From assembly GCA_029856295.1 (NCBI GenBank), contig JAHQWS010000172.1, forward strand, positions 1 through 5,526: a stretch of 5,526 bases of DNA. The letters are read 5' to 3'. Position numbers and translations under genes: made by a program. The notes below the pieces were generated by a model that saw nothing but the letters and a program-made list of their open reading frames with translations, ran no database searches and had not been told where the DNA came from. Positions 1 to 5,526 of the stretch are shown in pieces (within the stretch, counting starts at the first letter, position 1; each line of letters opens with the position of its first letter). This DNA is from Promethearchaeia archaeon. Lineage in GTDB: Archaea; Asgardarchaeota; Lokiarchaeia; Sigyniarchaeales; SOKP01.

Positions 1-147
1 GCTCCTGTCTATATATTACACAAGGATGAATCGTGCAACAAAATATCTACATTTTACGTAGATAGCTTGTTGCGAGTATCATATAAAGAACTTGGAAAGA
101 AAAAATCGATCACTGGGAGTGAGATTAAAATCCTCGAGACTATATAA
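1..147 (+). CDS. 3' end of an unrecognised protein (partial)
   Basis: Frame 1 is open from the window edge for 48 codons and ends at a TAA at 145-147. The peptide starts APVYILHKDESC and ends GSEIKILETI. I do not recognise the family. A purine stands at codon position 1 in 31 of 48 codons (about 65%, counted by hand), as expected for coding DNA, and the other frames are interrupted or less protein-like. The fragment has no membrane segment and is lysine-rich near its end, with a likely terminal helix. A 158-bp AT-rich spacer with its own TATA-like box separates it from aIF2-gamma, so co-transcription is not implied. A strong inverted repeat lies inside this frame, which leaves some chance that the open frame is accidental. 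Confidence 0.5.
   Translation, partial: APVYILHKDESCNKISTFYVDSLLRVSYKELGKKKSITGSEIKILETI
35..73. repeat. Inverted repeat, 16-bp arms with 7-nt loop
   Basis: The arm GCAACAAAATATCTAC (35-50) pairs with GTAGATAGCTTGTTGC (58-73) at 14 of 16 positions. The two mismatches, 42/66 and 43/65, are adjacent, and the loop is ATTTTAC (51-57). This is a much better stem than is expected locally by chance. It lies inside the open frame of the upstream partial gene and no T-run follows it, so it does not look like a terminator. It could be an mRNA hairpin, a protein-binding site or a relic of a small mobile element. The sequence does not decide between these. Confidence 0.7.
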
Positions 148-201
148 TGGTTTTTCTACATTACTAATTGAGAAAATCTTAAAATTATTAATTAATTTAA
201 C

Positions 202-211
202 CTTTATAATT
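202..211 (+). promoter_or_regulatory. Candidate TATA box for aIF2-gamma
   Basis: CTTTATAATT in the AT-rich spacer resembles the archaeal TATA consensus. With the usual spacing of about 25 nt, transcription would begin near 230-236 and leave a leader of about 70 nt. A second, weaker candidate (around 271-279, AATATAG) would instead give an almost leaderless mRNA. AGGA at 301-304 is only one base from the ATG, too close to act as a Shine-Dalgarno site, which slightly favours leaderless initiation. The rest of 148-305 holds only AT-rich, loosely repeated sequence and no gene I can support. Confidence 0.3.
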
Positions 212-305
212 ATTGATTAAATTAAATTTTAAAATGGTCCTAAATATAACTAGGGAACATAGAAAATTACTAATATAGTAAAGTAACAATCTCAGATTTT
301 AGGAT

Positions 306-1907
306 ATGTATTATAAATTGGAAGAAGTAAGTGGAATAGGAAAGAATACAGCTGAAAAAATGAAAGCAGCTGGTATTGATTCAATTCAAAAATTAGCATC
401 AGTAAAACCAGAGGATTTAGTCAAATTAAAGATTAAAGGTGTAGGTAAAGCCACAGCCATTAAATACATAGAAAATGCTAAAGAACTAATCGAAAAAATT
501 AAAGATCAAGAGGAAGTAAGTCCTCCCGAAACAGAAATATCACCTAAAGAAAAAGGCACACCTAAACAAAAAGGTGCTAAAAAGCAAAAAGATTTGAAAA
601 AATCTCCTGTAAAACAAAAAGTTAAGGAAAAACAAAAAAGTATTAAAGATCTTATAAAAAAACAAGCTGAATGCAACATTGGTTTAGTAGGACATGTAGA
701 TCACGGGAAAACCACTCTAGTTCAATCATTAACTGGAGATTGGACAGATAGGCACTCAGAAGAACAAGAACGGGGTATCTCTATAAAATTGGGTTATTCA
801 AATGCTACTATCCTCTATTGTTCAGTGTGTGATTATTATTTAACTGCATACATGGCCGAAAAAGAAAGAAAAAAGGGTGAACCAAGATTTTCTTGTCCAA
901 ATTGTAAGGGACAATTAGAATTTAAAAGAAACATCTCTTTTGTAGATGCTCCTGGGCATGAAATATTGATGGCGACCATGTTAAGTGGAGCTTCACTAAT
1001 GGATGGGGCTTGTTTGTTGATTGCTGCAGATGATATTTGTCCACAACCTCAAACTAGAGAGCATTTAGCAGCGTTAAATATTGCTGGAATAAAGAAAATT
1101 ATCATTATACAAAATAAAATTGATGCTGTTTCAAAGGAACAAATTTTGGAGAACTATAATCAGATTATAGAATTTGTAAAAGGAACTGTAGCTGAAAATG
1201 CCCCTATTATTCCAACATCTGCAGTTTTTGGTTCAAATATAGATGCCGTGGTTGAAGCATTTGAACAGGTAATTCCATCTCCAGAGTTAAGTGCGGAAGA
1301 AGAATTCCAATTTTTGATCGCACGTTCATTTGATATTAATAGACCAGGAAAAAAAATTGAAGAGCTTAAAGGTGGTGTAATTGGTGGCGCTGTATTAAAG
1401 GGGAAAATTAAGGTCGGAGAACGTATTGAAATTCGACCAGGACTTCATATTAAAGATGATTATATTCCCATAAAAACTACTGTGGTGAGCATTAGTCAGG
1501 GTAATAATCTTCTCGAAGATGCTAAACCTGGTGGTCTTATAGGTCTTGGCACAAAATTAGATCCTGCTCTTACTAAGGGAGATTCCTTAATTGGACATTT
1601 AGTTGGAAAACCGGGAAATTTACCAGAAATCCTTTCAGATATTGAATTACAAGTTCATCTGTTGGATAGGGTAATAGGTTCTGAAAATATGATAAAAGTC
1701 CATGCTCTTAAACATAATGAAAAATTATTATTAGTCGTGGGGACTGAGAAAACTGGAGGTGTAGTTGCTAAATTATTAAAAGATACTGTTGTTATTAAAT
1801 TGAATCCACCAATCTGCGTTAATCGGGGTTTTATATTCGCTATATCCAGAATCATTAATAGAAGATATAGATTAATTGGTTATGGCATTACCGTTAACCA
1901 TAATTAA
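306..1907 (+). CDS. eif2g: aIF2-gamma with N-terminal HhH domain and Lys-rich linker
   Basis: This is the gamma subunit of archaeal initiation factor 2, the GTPase core of the alpha-beta-gamma heterotrimer that brings initiator Met-tRNA to the small ribosomal subunit. Visible elements are the P-loop GHVDHGKT (129-136), switch I RGISIKLGY (156-164), a four-Cys zinc knuckle (C172, C175, C197, C200), G3 DAPGH (214-218), CPQPQTREHL (245-254), G4 NKID (270-273) and G5 TSA (304-306). Beta-barrel domain II begins near 335 (ARSFDINRPG) and contains KGGVIGG and KPGGLIGLGTKLDP. Domain III ends with SRIINRRYRLIGYG. The core from about residue 121 is of usual length (about 413 residues). Residues 1-62 are extra: two helix-hairpin-helix units with hairpins GIG (10-12) and GVG (45-47), like the RadA/Rad51 N-terminal domain. 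Residues 76-120 contain 17 lysines in 45 positions. The ATG at 306 is chosen because it starts the HhH fold exactly. NE of the usual ANEPxPQPQT is DD here (242-243). Confidence 0.96.
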   Translation: MYYKLEEVSGIGKNTAEKMKAAGIDSIQKLASVKPEDLVKLKIKGVGKATAIKYIENAKELIEKIKDQEEVSPPETEISPKEKGTPKQKGAKKQKDLKKSPVKQKVKEKQKSIKDLIKKQAECNIGLVGHVDHGKTTLVQSLTGDWTDRHSEEQERGISIKLGYSNATILYCSVCDYYLTAYMAEKERKKGEPRFSCPNCKGQLEFKRNISFVDAPGHEILMATMLSGASLMDGACLLIAADDICPQPQTREHLAALNIAGIKKIIIIQNKIDAVSKEQILENYNQIIEFVKGTVAENAPIIPTSAVFGSNIDAVVEAFEQVIPSPELSAEEEFQFLIARSFDINRPGKKIEELKGGVIGGAVLKGKIKVGERIEIRPGLHIKDDYIPIKTTVVSISQGNNLLEDAKPGGLIGLGTKLDPALTKGDSLIGHLVGKPGNLPEILSDIELQVHLLDRVIGSENMIKVHALKHNEKLLLVVGTEKTGGVVAKLLKDTVVIKLNPPICVNRGFIFAISRIINRRYRLIGYGITVNHN

Positions 1908-1928
1908 ATGAACGATATCACAGTGGTC

Positions 1929-2297
1929 CTAAAAATCTTCATACTCGCTAACATAGAAATTTAGATCCTCGTCGTCAATCCTTATATTATATAACCACTC
2001 ATTTTTAGCATATAGAGTTCCAGGGTAAAAATGGGTATAACCCTTTCCTTCTATACTTCGAAAAAATTCTCCAAATCGGTATCCTTTCTTTAAAACTTTA
2101 TCAAAATGATAGTCAAAACCGGTATCATTGGAAGTTAATACCCCATCTCCTTAGATATTGCGCCAAATGACTTCAACAGCTTTATCCACTGGAAATGAAT
2201 CGGATCCGAAATGAGAAATTAATTTCTGCTTTAAAAACTCCTTATTTAACTCTTTTCTGGTAGCAATATAGAAGTCCCTTATACAAATATGGCATCA
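1929..2297 (-). pseudogene. Decayed gene remnant, possible winged-helix C-terminus
   Basis: One minus-strand frame reads as protein for about 120 codons but is broken. Forty-seven codons (2294-2154, from CHICIRDFYIATRKELNKEF) run into a TAA at 2153-2151. They continue in the same frame for 73 codons, from GDGVLTSNDTGFDYHF to YVSEYEDF, and end with TAG at 1931-1929. At the 5' end there is a TGA (2297-2295) and no start codon. A one-base deletion near 2282-2294 would join it to another frame (2338-2282, containing NKLPKICDAIFV). A purine is at codon position 1 in 73 of 120 codons (61%, hand count). Helix-rich KELNKEFLKQKLISHFG followed by GVLTSNDTGFDY recalls a winged helix-turn-helix with its wing; this is inference from pattern only. 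One base change would restore the central stop to a sense codon. It converges on aIF2-gamma with a gap of about 21 bp. A sequencing error is the main alternative, but the long neighbouring genes are intact. Confidence 0.6.
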
Positions 2298-2328
2298 CAA
2301 ATTTTTGGTAGCTTGTTAATAAATATAT

Positions 2329-2334
2329 AAAAAA
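2329..2334 (-). terminator. Possible U-tract terminator after the 123-residue ORF
   Basis: On the minus strand a run of six T residues starts 4 bases after the TAA at 2341-2339, in ATACTTTTTTATATATTT. Archaeal RNA polymerase often terminates on such T-rich tracts without a hairpin. If real, it supports the TAA at 2339 as a genuine gene end. The region is AT-rich, so the run could be incidental. Confidence 0.3.
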
Positions 2335-2338
2335 GTAT

Positions 2339-2710
2339 TTAAATAGATAGGTAAAAAGGTAAATATTTACCCCAAGCAGGTTTTTTCGGTACATTTCTAT
2401 ATATAAAATTAGTTATGTCTCTGAGAATCGCTTCGGGATCATATACCATTTCAGTCTGCTCATTGAATGAAACACATTTTATCTTAACATTATCTAAACT
2501 TAACATCTCTTTAATGACGAGAGCATAAGACGCAATTTGTAGAACAGAATTGATGAAATTCTTAGCAGTTTTAGGATTATTTTTTACAAAAGGTGTCCAT
2601 AACACATCAGCGGAAAACTTTCTATCTGAAATTTCAGAAGAGATACAAAAGTTTAATGTCTCATTACTCAAATATGTCATACCATCCTTAGAAATGTACC
2701 ATAATCTCAT
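2339..2710 (-). CDS. Hypothetical 123-residue protein
   Basis: I do not recognise this protein. A hydrophobic strand-like start (LWYISKDGMTYLS, 3-15) is followed by a polar region, a likely long helix (about 48-70), a strand-like segment (DNVKIKCVSF, 73-82), another helix (about 92-105) and a basic/aromatic tail (KKPAWGKYLPFY). The order strand, helix, SLDNVKIK strand, helix faintly recalls roadblock/longin-type small domains, but no motif proves it. GAGG at 2721-2718 lies 7 nt before the ATG and is the best Shine-Dalgarno site in the window. TTTTTTATAATATT (about 2779-2766) is a possible TATA box further upstream. Purine at codon position 1 is 62% (76 of 123, hand count), against 52% for the overlapping plus-strand ORF at 2550-2957, so I prefer this strand. 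It could be intact, or the 5' part of a larger gene whose rest is the remnant at 2297-1929. Confidence 0.5.
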   Translation of the reverse strand: MRLWYISKDGMTYLSNETLNFCISSEISDRKFSADVLWTPFVKNNPKTAKNFINSVLQIASYALVIKEMLSLDNVKIKCVSFNEQTEMVYDPEAILRDITNFIYRNVPKKPAWGKYLPFYLSI

Positions 2711-2978
2711 AAATATCCCTCGTCAAGTACCGTTCGAGGAACAAATCAGATCATTATTTATTCAATATTATAAAAAAGCATGCACGTTATCGTCTCGAGC
2801 AGCTGCGAAAGTATTCTACGAAATTTCCACTTTCTTTCAGAATAAACCGCCACCCCGAGAAATGTTAAGGAAAGCATCTTATTCTGAGTTGACAATACCA
2901 TCCTCTGTCGAAGAAATAAAAAATCTTAGTTTAAATAATCTTATTATTTACTTCTAAAGCTATAATCAAAGTTATATT
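2711..2978. other. Gene-poor stretch between minus-strand ORFs
   Basis: No gene can be supported with confidence here. On the minus strand a 47-codon frame (2901-2758, beginning MVLSTQNKML) is open, and another frame gives short protein-like pieces (FISSTEDGIVNSE) cut by several stops. On the plus strand the tail of an ORF starting at 2550 stays open to 2957, with a peptide rich in basic and aromatic residues. The pattern fits decayed coding DNA on the minus strand, with the promoter and Shine-Dalgarno site of the 123-residue ORF at its end. Confidence 0.4.
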
Positions 2979-3314
2979 TTAAGTTGAGAAGGAAAGATAG
3001 ATCTCACGTATTTTTCCTTTTATTAAGCTTATTGATGAGTCCACTTGGTTGAAGATTTTTTCTAACTCAACAATTATTTCTTGACCTTCATTTGAGGTTG
3101 GATGCTTTGAATTAGATATATCGACCTTTGTTTCGAAAAGTACCATAAACTCTTCTACTTTCGACAGGAAGTGTAAGATTAATTCAATCTTAACTTCACT
3201 AGAAAGATCATTATTAGATTTTGATCGTTTTAATTCATAAAATACTTCATTCATAACCCTTTTGTTTAAGAATGAGACGAAATCTTCAATATTATCAACG
3301 AATATGACTATCAA
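2979..3314 (-). CDS. Small helical protein downstream of the glycoprotein gene
   Basis: This 111-residue protein is of unknown family. It has no signal peptide or clear membrane span. Apart from a short hydrophobic start (IVIFVDNI), it is predicted by eye to be almost all helical: about 9-30, 38-62 (VKIELILHFLSKVEEFMVLF) and 76-107 (EGQEIIVELEKIFNQVDSS). The heptad-like spacing of hydrophobics suggests a helical bundle or coiled coil. It contains no cysteine. The first possible start is TTG at 3314-3312, only 15 bp after the glycoprotein stop and 6 nt after an in-frame TAA. The first in-frame ATG is at 3254-3252 and would remove 20 residues. Neither has a good Shine-Dalgarno site. I keep TTG because the extra residues look like protein and the spacing is operon-like. 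Tight linkage suggests co-expression with the glycoprotein, perhaps as its cytoplasmic partner (inference). Confidence 0.65.
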   Translation of the reverse strand: MIVIFVDNIEDFVSFLNKRVMNEVFYELKRSKSNNDLSSEVKIELILHFLSKVEEFMVLFETKVDISNSKHPTSNEGQEIIVELEKIFNQVDSSISLIKGKIREIYLSFST

Positions 3315-3329
3315 TTTTATTTATTAATA

Positions 3330-5063
3330 TCATTTTTGTTTACGATAAATAAAATACCCTATGCCAAAAATTAATCCATAAATCGAACCTAAAATCATGA
3401 TTACAAAAGGAAAATGAATAATTGGAGTGATGACAAAATTCATTTCGATATAGGCACTTACTTCGGCTTCTTTTATTAGAATTTCACCTTGATAAATCTT
3501 AATAGTATAATTCCCGTTGGGGACATTTTTAACAAAAACTTCACCATTTTCATCTGTGATTGTTGTACCTATAGGTTGGTTCTTCTCATTTGATATGTAA
3601 GTTCCATATAACTCTCCATAATAGTAAATTTTAACATCTAATCCTGCGATAGGCAACCGGATACTATCTGTGACTTTTATTCTTAAATCTAAATCTGTTT
3701 CATATTTTATTGTAATTGGACAAGTTTCTCCTTTAATCAAATAAGGCAGAGTGAGTTTGATACCTGCCTTTTTGGTAGTATTTTCACTGAATATTAAACT
3801 ATTTTTTATATCTTCTTCAAATTCTGTAATATTTACTTCATCATAGGATACAGATCTTCCAAATAAAGAACTAGTGCTGATAACTTGTCCAAATGAGACT
3901 GTGTTTTCTATTATATTAACATATTTTATATAAATACGTTCAGGACCAGAATAGATATATGGAAAATAAATTCTTTCCCTTATATCTGTATCTTCTACAA
4001 GTCTGTCTATAGCCCACGTGTCTTTGACAGGATCAACAAATAGTATTCTGTAGCTCGCATAGAAGTCAATTTCAATTAAACTTCCATTTGCTATAACTAA
4101 ATCTTTACTGATAAATATAGAATTATCTGTAGTTAAAAATTTATTTTGATTATCAGAATTTATTTTAAATTTAATATTCCTTAATAATTCTTTATCCGGA
4201 AGATTTATCGTTAGATTGACTTCTAAATTATCAGCTAAAATGGTTGCATTACCATATTTGTTATATCTATTCCCAGCTATTTTAAAATTATAATTAAAAT
4301 TAGGATTAATAATGTTATCTTCTTCATCATCCAAAAGTAATTCTTGGTCTATGTCTTGTGTTAATTTCCAATTTTCAATTGTAATGTTATATTCCCATAG
4401 AAGATGCATGGTAAAGTTGAGACTATTATATGTAAAATAATCTTTATAATTAAATCTTAAAAAGTTGATATTGATAATACCAATTTTTACAAACGAATAA
4501 TTTCCCTCTTTAACCTCCTGAAGAGGAAGTCCTGTATCATTTTCAACCCATAATTGAGCATCTAAAAATGGTGTTAATTTCGGAGCATAATACAGATATC
4601 CCTCTGTAGATTGATTATATTCAACACTTATAGACTCATTTAATAAAACGGTTATTTTTCTATATTCTGTGATATTTTCATCAAGATTATCAACTTGAGC
4701 TTTTTTTAAAGTCCTATTAAATGATGTTTCTATATATGTCATCTTTAATGAGCCAGATGATAAATCCTCTATATAATTGCTATTCATATCATTGGTTGAG
4801 TTGATTCCTATTTCATCAAAATTTAAATCCGTGATGTTTATATCTCCAAGAGCTTGTTTTTCCTCATCAAGGATAGGTTTATAATCATCTTTTGAAAAAC
4901 CTTGCGTTTTAAGAACGCGTTCTTCATAAGAATTATTCACAAAATTAGTGGATGCAGTATTATTTAAACCAGTTGATAATACTGGAATTAAAATATTTAA
5001 TAATATAAATATAAATAAGAGATTCCTTACAGTTGTTCTTCTCTTACTCAAAGGTAACATCAT
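3330..5063 (-). CDS. Single-pass surface glycoprotein with CnaB/carboxypeptidase-regulatory-like domain
   Basis: This 577-residue protein is probably exported and anchored in the membrane. A basic n-region (KRRTTVR, 7-13) and hydrophobic core (about 14-30, LLFIFILLNILIPVLS) form a signal peptide. A C-terminal helix (about 547-573, with PFVIMILGSIYGLIFGIGYF) is followed by the short basic tail YRKQK, giving a type I topology with the bulk outside. The ectodomain has 18 N-X-S/T sequons by my count (N34 to N518), one cysteine (C448) and an acidic patch (DDEED, 245-249). Residues about 462-540 look like a CnaB/carboxypeptidase-regulatory beta-sandwich: PIAGLDVKIYYYGE, TTITDENGEVFVKNVPNG, then NYTIKIYQG. 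The other roughly 400 residues are strand-rich and unrecognised. AGGA (5072-5069) lies 5 nt from the first ATG and 8 nt from the second, so the start may be the adjacent ATG at 5060-5058. It heads the minus-strand cassette. Function is unknown; adhesion or an S-layer-associated stalk is inference. Confidence 0.85.
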   Translation of the reverse strand: MMLPLSKRRTTVRNLLFIFILLNILIPVLSTGLNNTASTNFVNNSYEERVLKTQGFSKDDYKPILDEEKQALGDINITDLNFDEIGINSTNDMNSNYIEDLSSGSLKMTYIETSFNRTLKKAQVDNLDENITEYRKITVLLNESISVEYNQSTEGYLYYAPKLTPFLDAQLWVENDTGLPLQEVKEGNYSFVKIGIININFLRFNYKDYFTYNSLNFTMHLLWEYNITIENWKLTQDIDQELLLDDEEDNIINPNFNYNFKIAGNRYNKYGNATILADNLEVNLTINLPDKELLRNIKFKINSDNQNKFLTTDNSIFISKDLVIANGSLIEIDFYASYRILFVDPVKDTWAIDRLVEDTDIRERIYFPYIYSGPERIYIKYVNIIENTVSFGQVISTSSLFGRSVSYDEVNITEFEEDIKNSLIFSENTTKKAGIKLTLPYLIKGETCPITIKYETDLDLRIKVTDSIRLPIAGLDVKIYYYGELYGTYISNEKNQPIGTTITDENGEVFVKNVPNGNYTIKIYQGEILIKEAEVSAYIEMNFVITPIIHFPFVIMILGSIYGLIFGIGYFIYRKQK

Positions 5064-5169
5064 ATAAATCCTTAATTATTCTCAGTTAGAACACAAAATT
5101 AAGTAATACTAAATAATTTTTCTTAAGATTTTAATTTTTATTAATTTGTATTCTTCTTTTGTTTTTTTG

Positions 5170-5177
5170 TATAAAAG
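5170..5177. promoter_or_regulatory. TATA-like element in the divergent intergenic region
   Basis: TATAAAAG on the plus strand reads CTTTTATA on the minus strand, so it could serve either divergent gene. For the glycoprotein it would place the start of transcription near 5147 and a leader of about 85 nt. The surrounding 5064-5332 is extremely AT-rich, with T-runs on the plus strand and a weak AT hairpin near 5219-5239, and holds no gene I can see. Confidence 0.3.
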
Positions 5178-5283
5178 CAATTCAAAATTTATTAGATTTG
5201 CAAGTAGGAATTTTAACAAATTTTTAAACTAAAAAATTTTTGTTTGAAAAGTAAGAATATAAATTTATTTCCCCTAAACAATA

Positions 5284-5292
5284 ATATATATA
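5284..5292 (+). promoter_or_regulatory. Candidate TATA box for the DHH phosphoesterase gene
   Basis: ATATATATAA-type sequence about 45 bp before the ATG would put the transcription start near 5312-5316 and give a leader of about 20 nt. An alternative TATAAATTT lies at about 5259-5267. In such AT-rich DNA neither can be preferred strongly. Confidence 0.3.
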
Positions 5293-5332
5293 ACAATATT
5301 CGTTTTTTTATTTAAAATGCTAATTGATATGA

Positions 5333-5526
5333 ATGACTGAAAAGCCTAATCGAAGTAAATTTTTGGAAGCTCTTAATAATGCCATTGATCACTTTATTGA
5401 TTATAAATACGATAAAGTGATAGCAATTTCCCACAATGATGCAGATGGGATAAGTGCCTTACATATTATCCAAAATTTACTATATCGGATGAATCTTTCA
5501 TTTGATTATTTTATTTATAATCTATC
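5333..5526 (+). CDS. DHH-family phosphoesterase, RecJ/Cdc45-like (5' part)
   Basis: The first 64 codons of a gene continue past the window edge. Residues 28-42 read KVIAISHNDADGISA, which is DHH-superfamily motif I: a hydrophobic strand followed by HxDxDG, with H34, D36 and D38 as metal ligands. In archaea such proteins include the GINS-associated nuclease (a RecJ/Cdc45 relative at the replication fork), other RecJ-like exonucleases, and oligoribonuclease or cyclic-dinucleotide phosphodiesterases. The subgroup cannot be told without motifs II-IV. About 28 residues before motif I is usual, which supports the ATG at 5333. An out-of-frame ATG at 5329 opens a three-codon ORF (ATG AAT GAC TGA) overlapping this start. 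There is no Shine-Dalgarno site, and a short or leaderless transcript is likely. The gene is divergent from the glycoprotein gene. Confidence 0.88.
   Translation, partial: MTEKPNRSKFLEALNNAIDHFIDYKYDKVIAISHNDADGISALHIIQNLLYRMNLSFDYFIYNL

Noticed and set aside
234..278. Fourteen-codon upstream ORF (MVLNITREHRKLLI) before aIF2-gamma
   Set aside because: It has no ribosome site and no known leader-peptide pattern, and short open frames are expected by chance. It is in the transcript only if the upstream TATA box is used.
1655..1855. Minus-strand 66-codon ORF
   Set aside because: It lies wholly inside domain III of aIF2-gamma, whose reading frame is conserved; it is an antisense shadow.
235..1933. 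Direct repeat TGGTCCTAAA at 235-244 and 1924-1933 flanking the aIF2-gamma gene
   Set aside because: Ten-base repeats are expected several times by chance in 5.5 kb, and there are no inverted ends or transposase to suggest a mobile unit.
2151..2153. Stop-codon recoding in the remnant gene
   Set aside because: The codon is TAA, not TGA or TAG, and no recoding hairpin is evident. The missing start and the apparent frameshift make ordinary decay or sequence error more likely.
5117..5169. T-rich tract on the plus strand as a terminator
   Set aside because: No plus-strand gene ends upstream of it; on the minus strand it is the A-rich upstream region of the glycoprotein gene.
1..5526. CRISPR array, tRNA or rRNA genes, insertion sequence
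   Set aside because: I saw no regularly spaced repeats, no cloverleaf with T-loop consensus, no rRNA-like conserved blocks and no transposase motifs on either strand.

Overview
The window is AT-rich archaeal DNA. The clearest marker is a complete gamma subunit of translation initiation factor 2 (aIF2-gamma), which is specific to archaea and eukaryotes in this form. The start of a DHH-family (RecJ/Cdc45-like) phosphoesterase, TATA-like boxes upstream of several genes, mostly weak or absent Shine-Dalgarno sites, and a membrane protein dense in N-glycosylation sequons fit the same picture. An uncultured lineage, possibly Asgard-like, is conceivable, but nothing here fixes the phylum.

Layout. 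Bases 1-147 are probably the 3' end of an unrecognised plus-strand gene and contain a strong inverted repeat. After a 158-bp AT-rich spacer comes aIF2-gamma (306-1907, plus). It carries an unusual N-terminal addition of about 120 residues: a RadA/Rad51-type helix-hairpin-helix module followed by a lysine-rich linker. The core GTPase, zinc knuckle and domains II and III look intact.

From 1929 to 5063 everything that looks coding is on the minus strand. In transcription order it holds a 577-residue single-pass surface glycoprotein (5063-3330), a 111-residue helical protein 15 bp downstream (3314-2979), a poorly coding stretch (2978-2711), a 123-residue orphan ORF with its own Shine-Dalgarno site (2710-2339), and a decayed gene remnant (2297-1929) with an in-frame TAA, no start and signs of a frameshift. 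The remnant converges on aIF2-gamma with a gap of about 21 bp.

A 269-bp divergent intergenic region (5064-5332) separates the glycoprotein from the DHH phosphoesterase (from 5333, plus), which runs off the right edge after its first catalytic motif.

Two conserved information-processing genes (translation initiation, and DNA replication or repair) therefore flank a lineage-specific minus-strand cassette with an envelope glycoprotein at its head and eroding genes at its tail. The best candidates for something undescribed are the HhH-aIF2-gamma fusion and the glycoprotein/helical-protein pair. No complete new multi-gene system can be demonstrated from this sequence alone.
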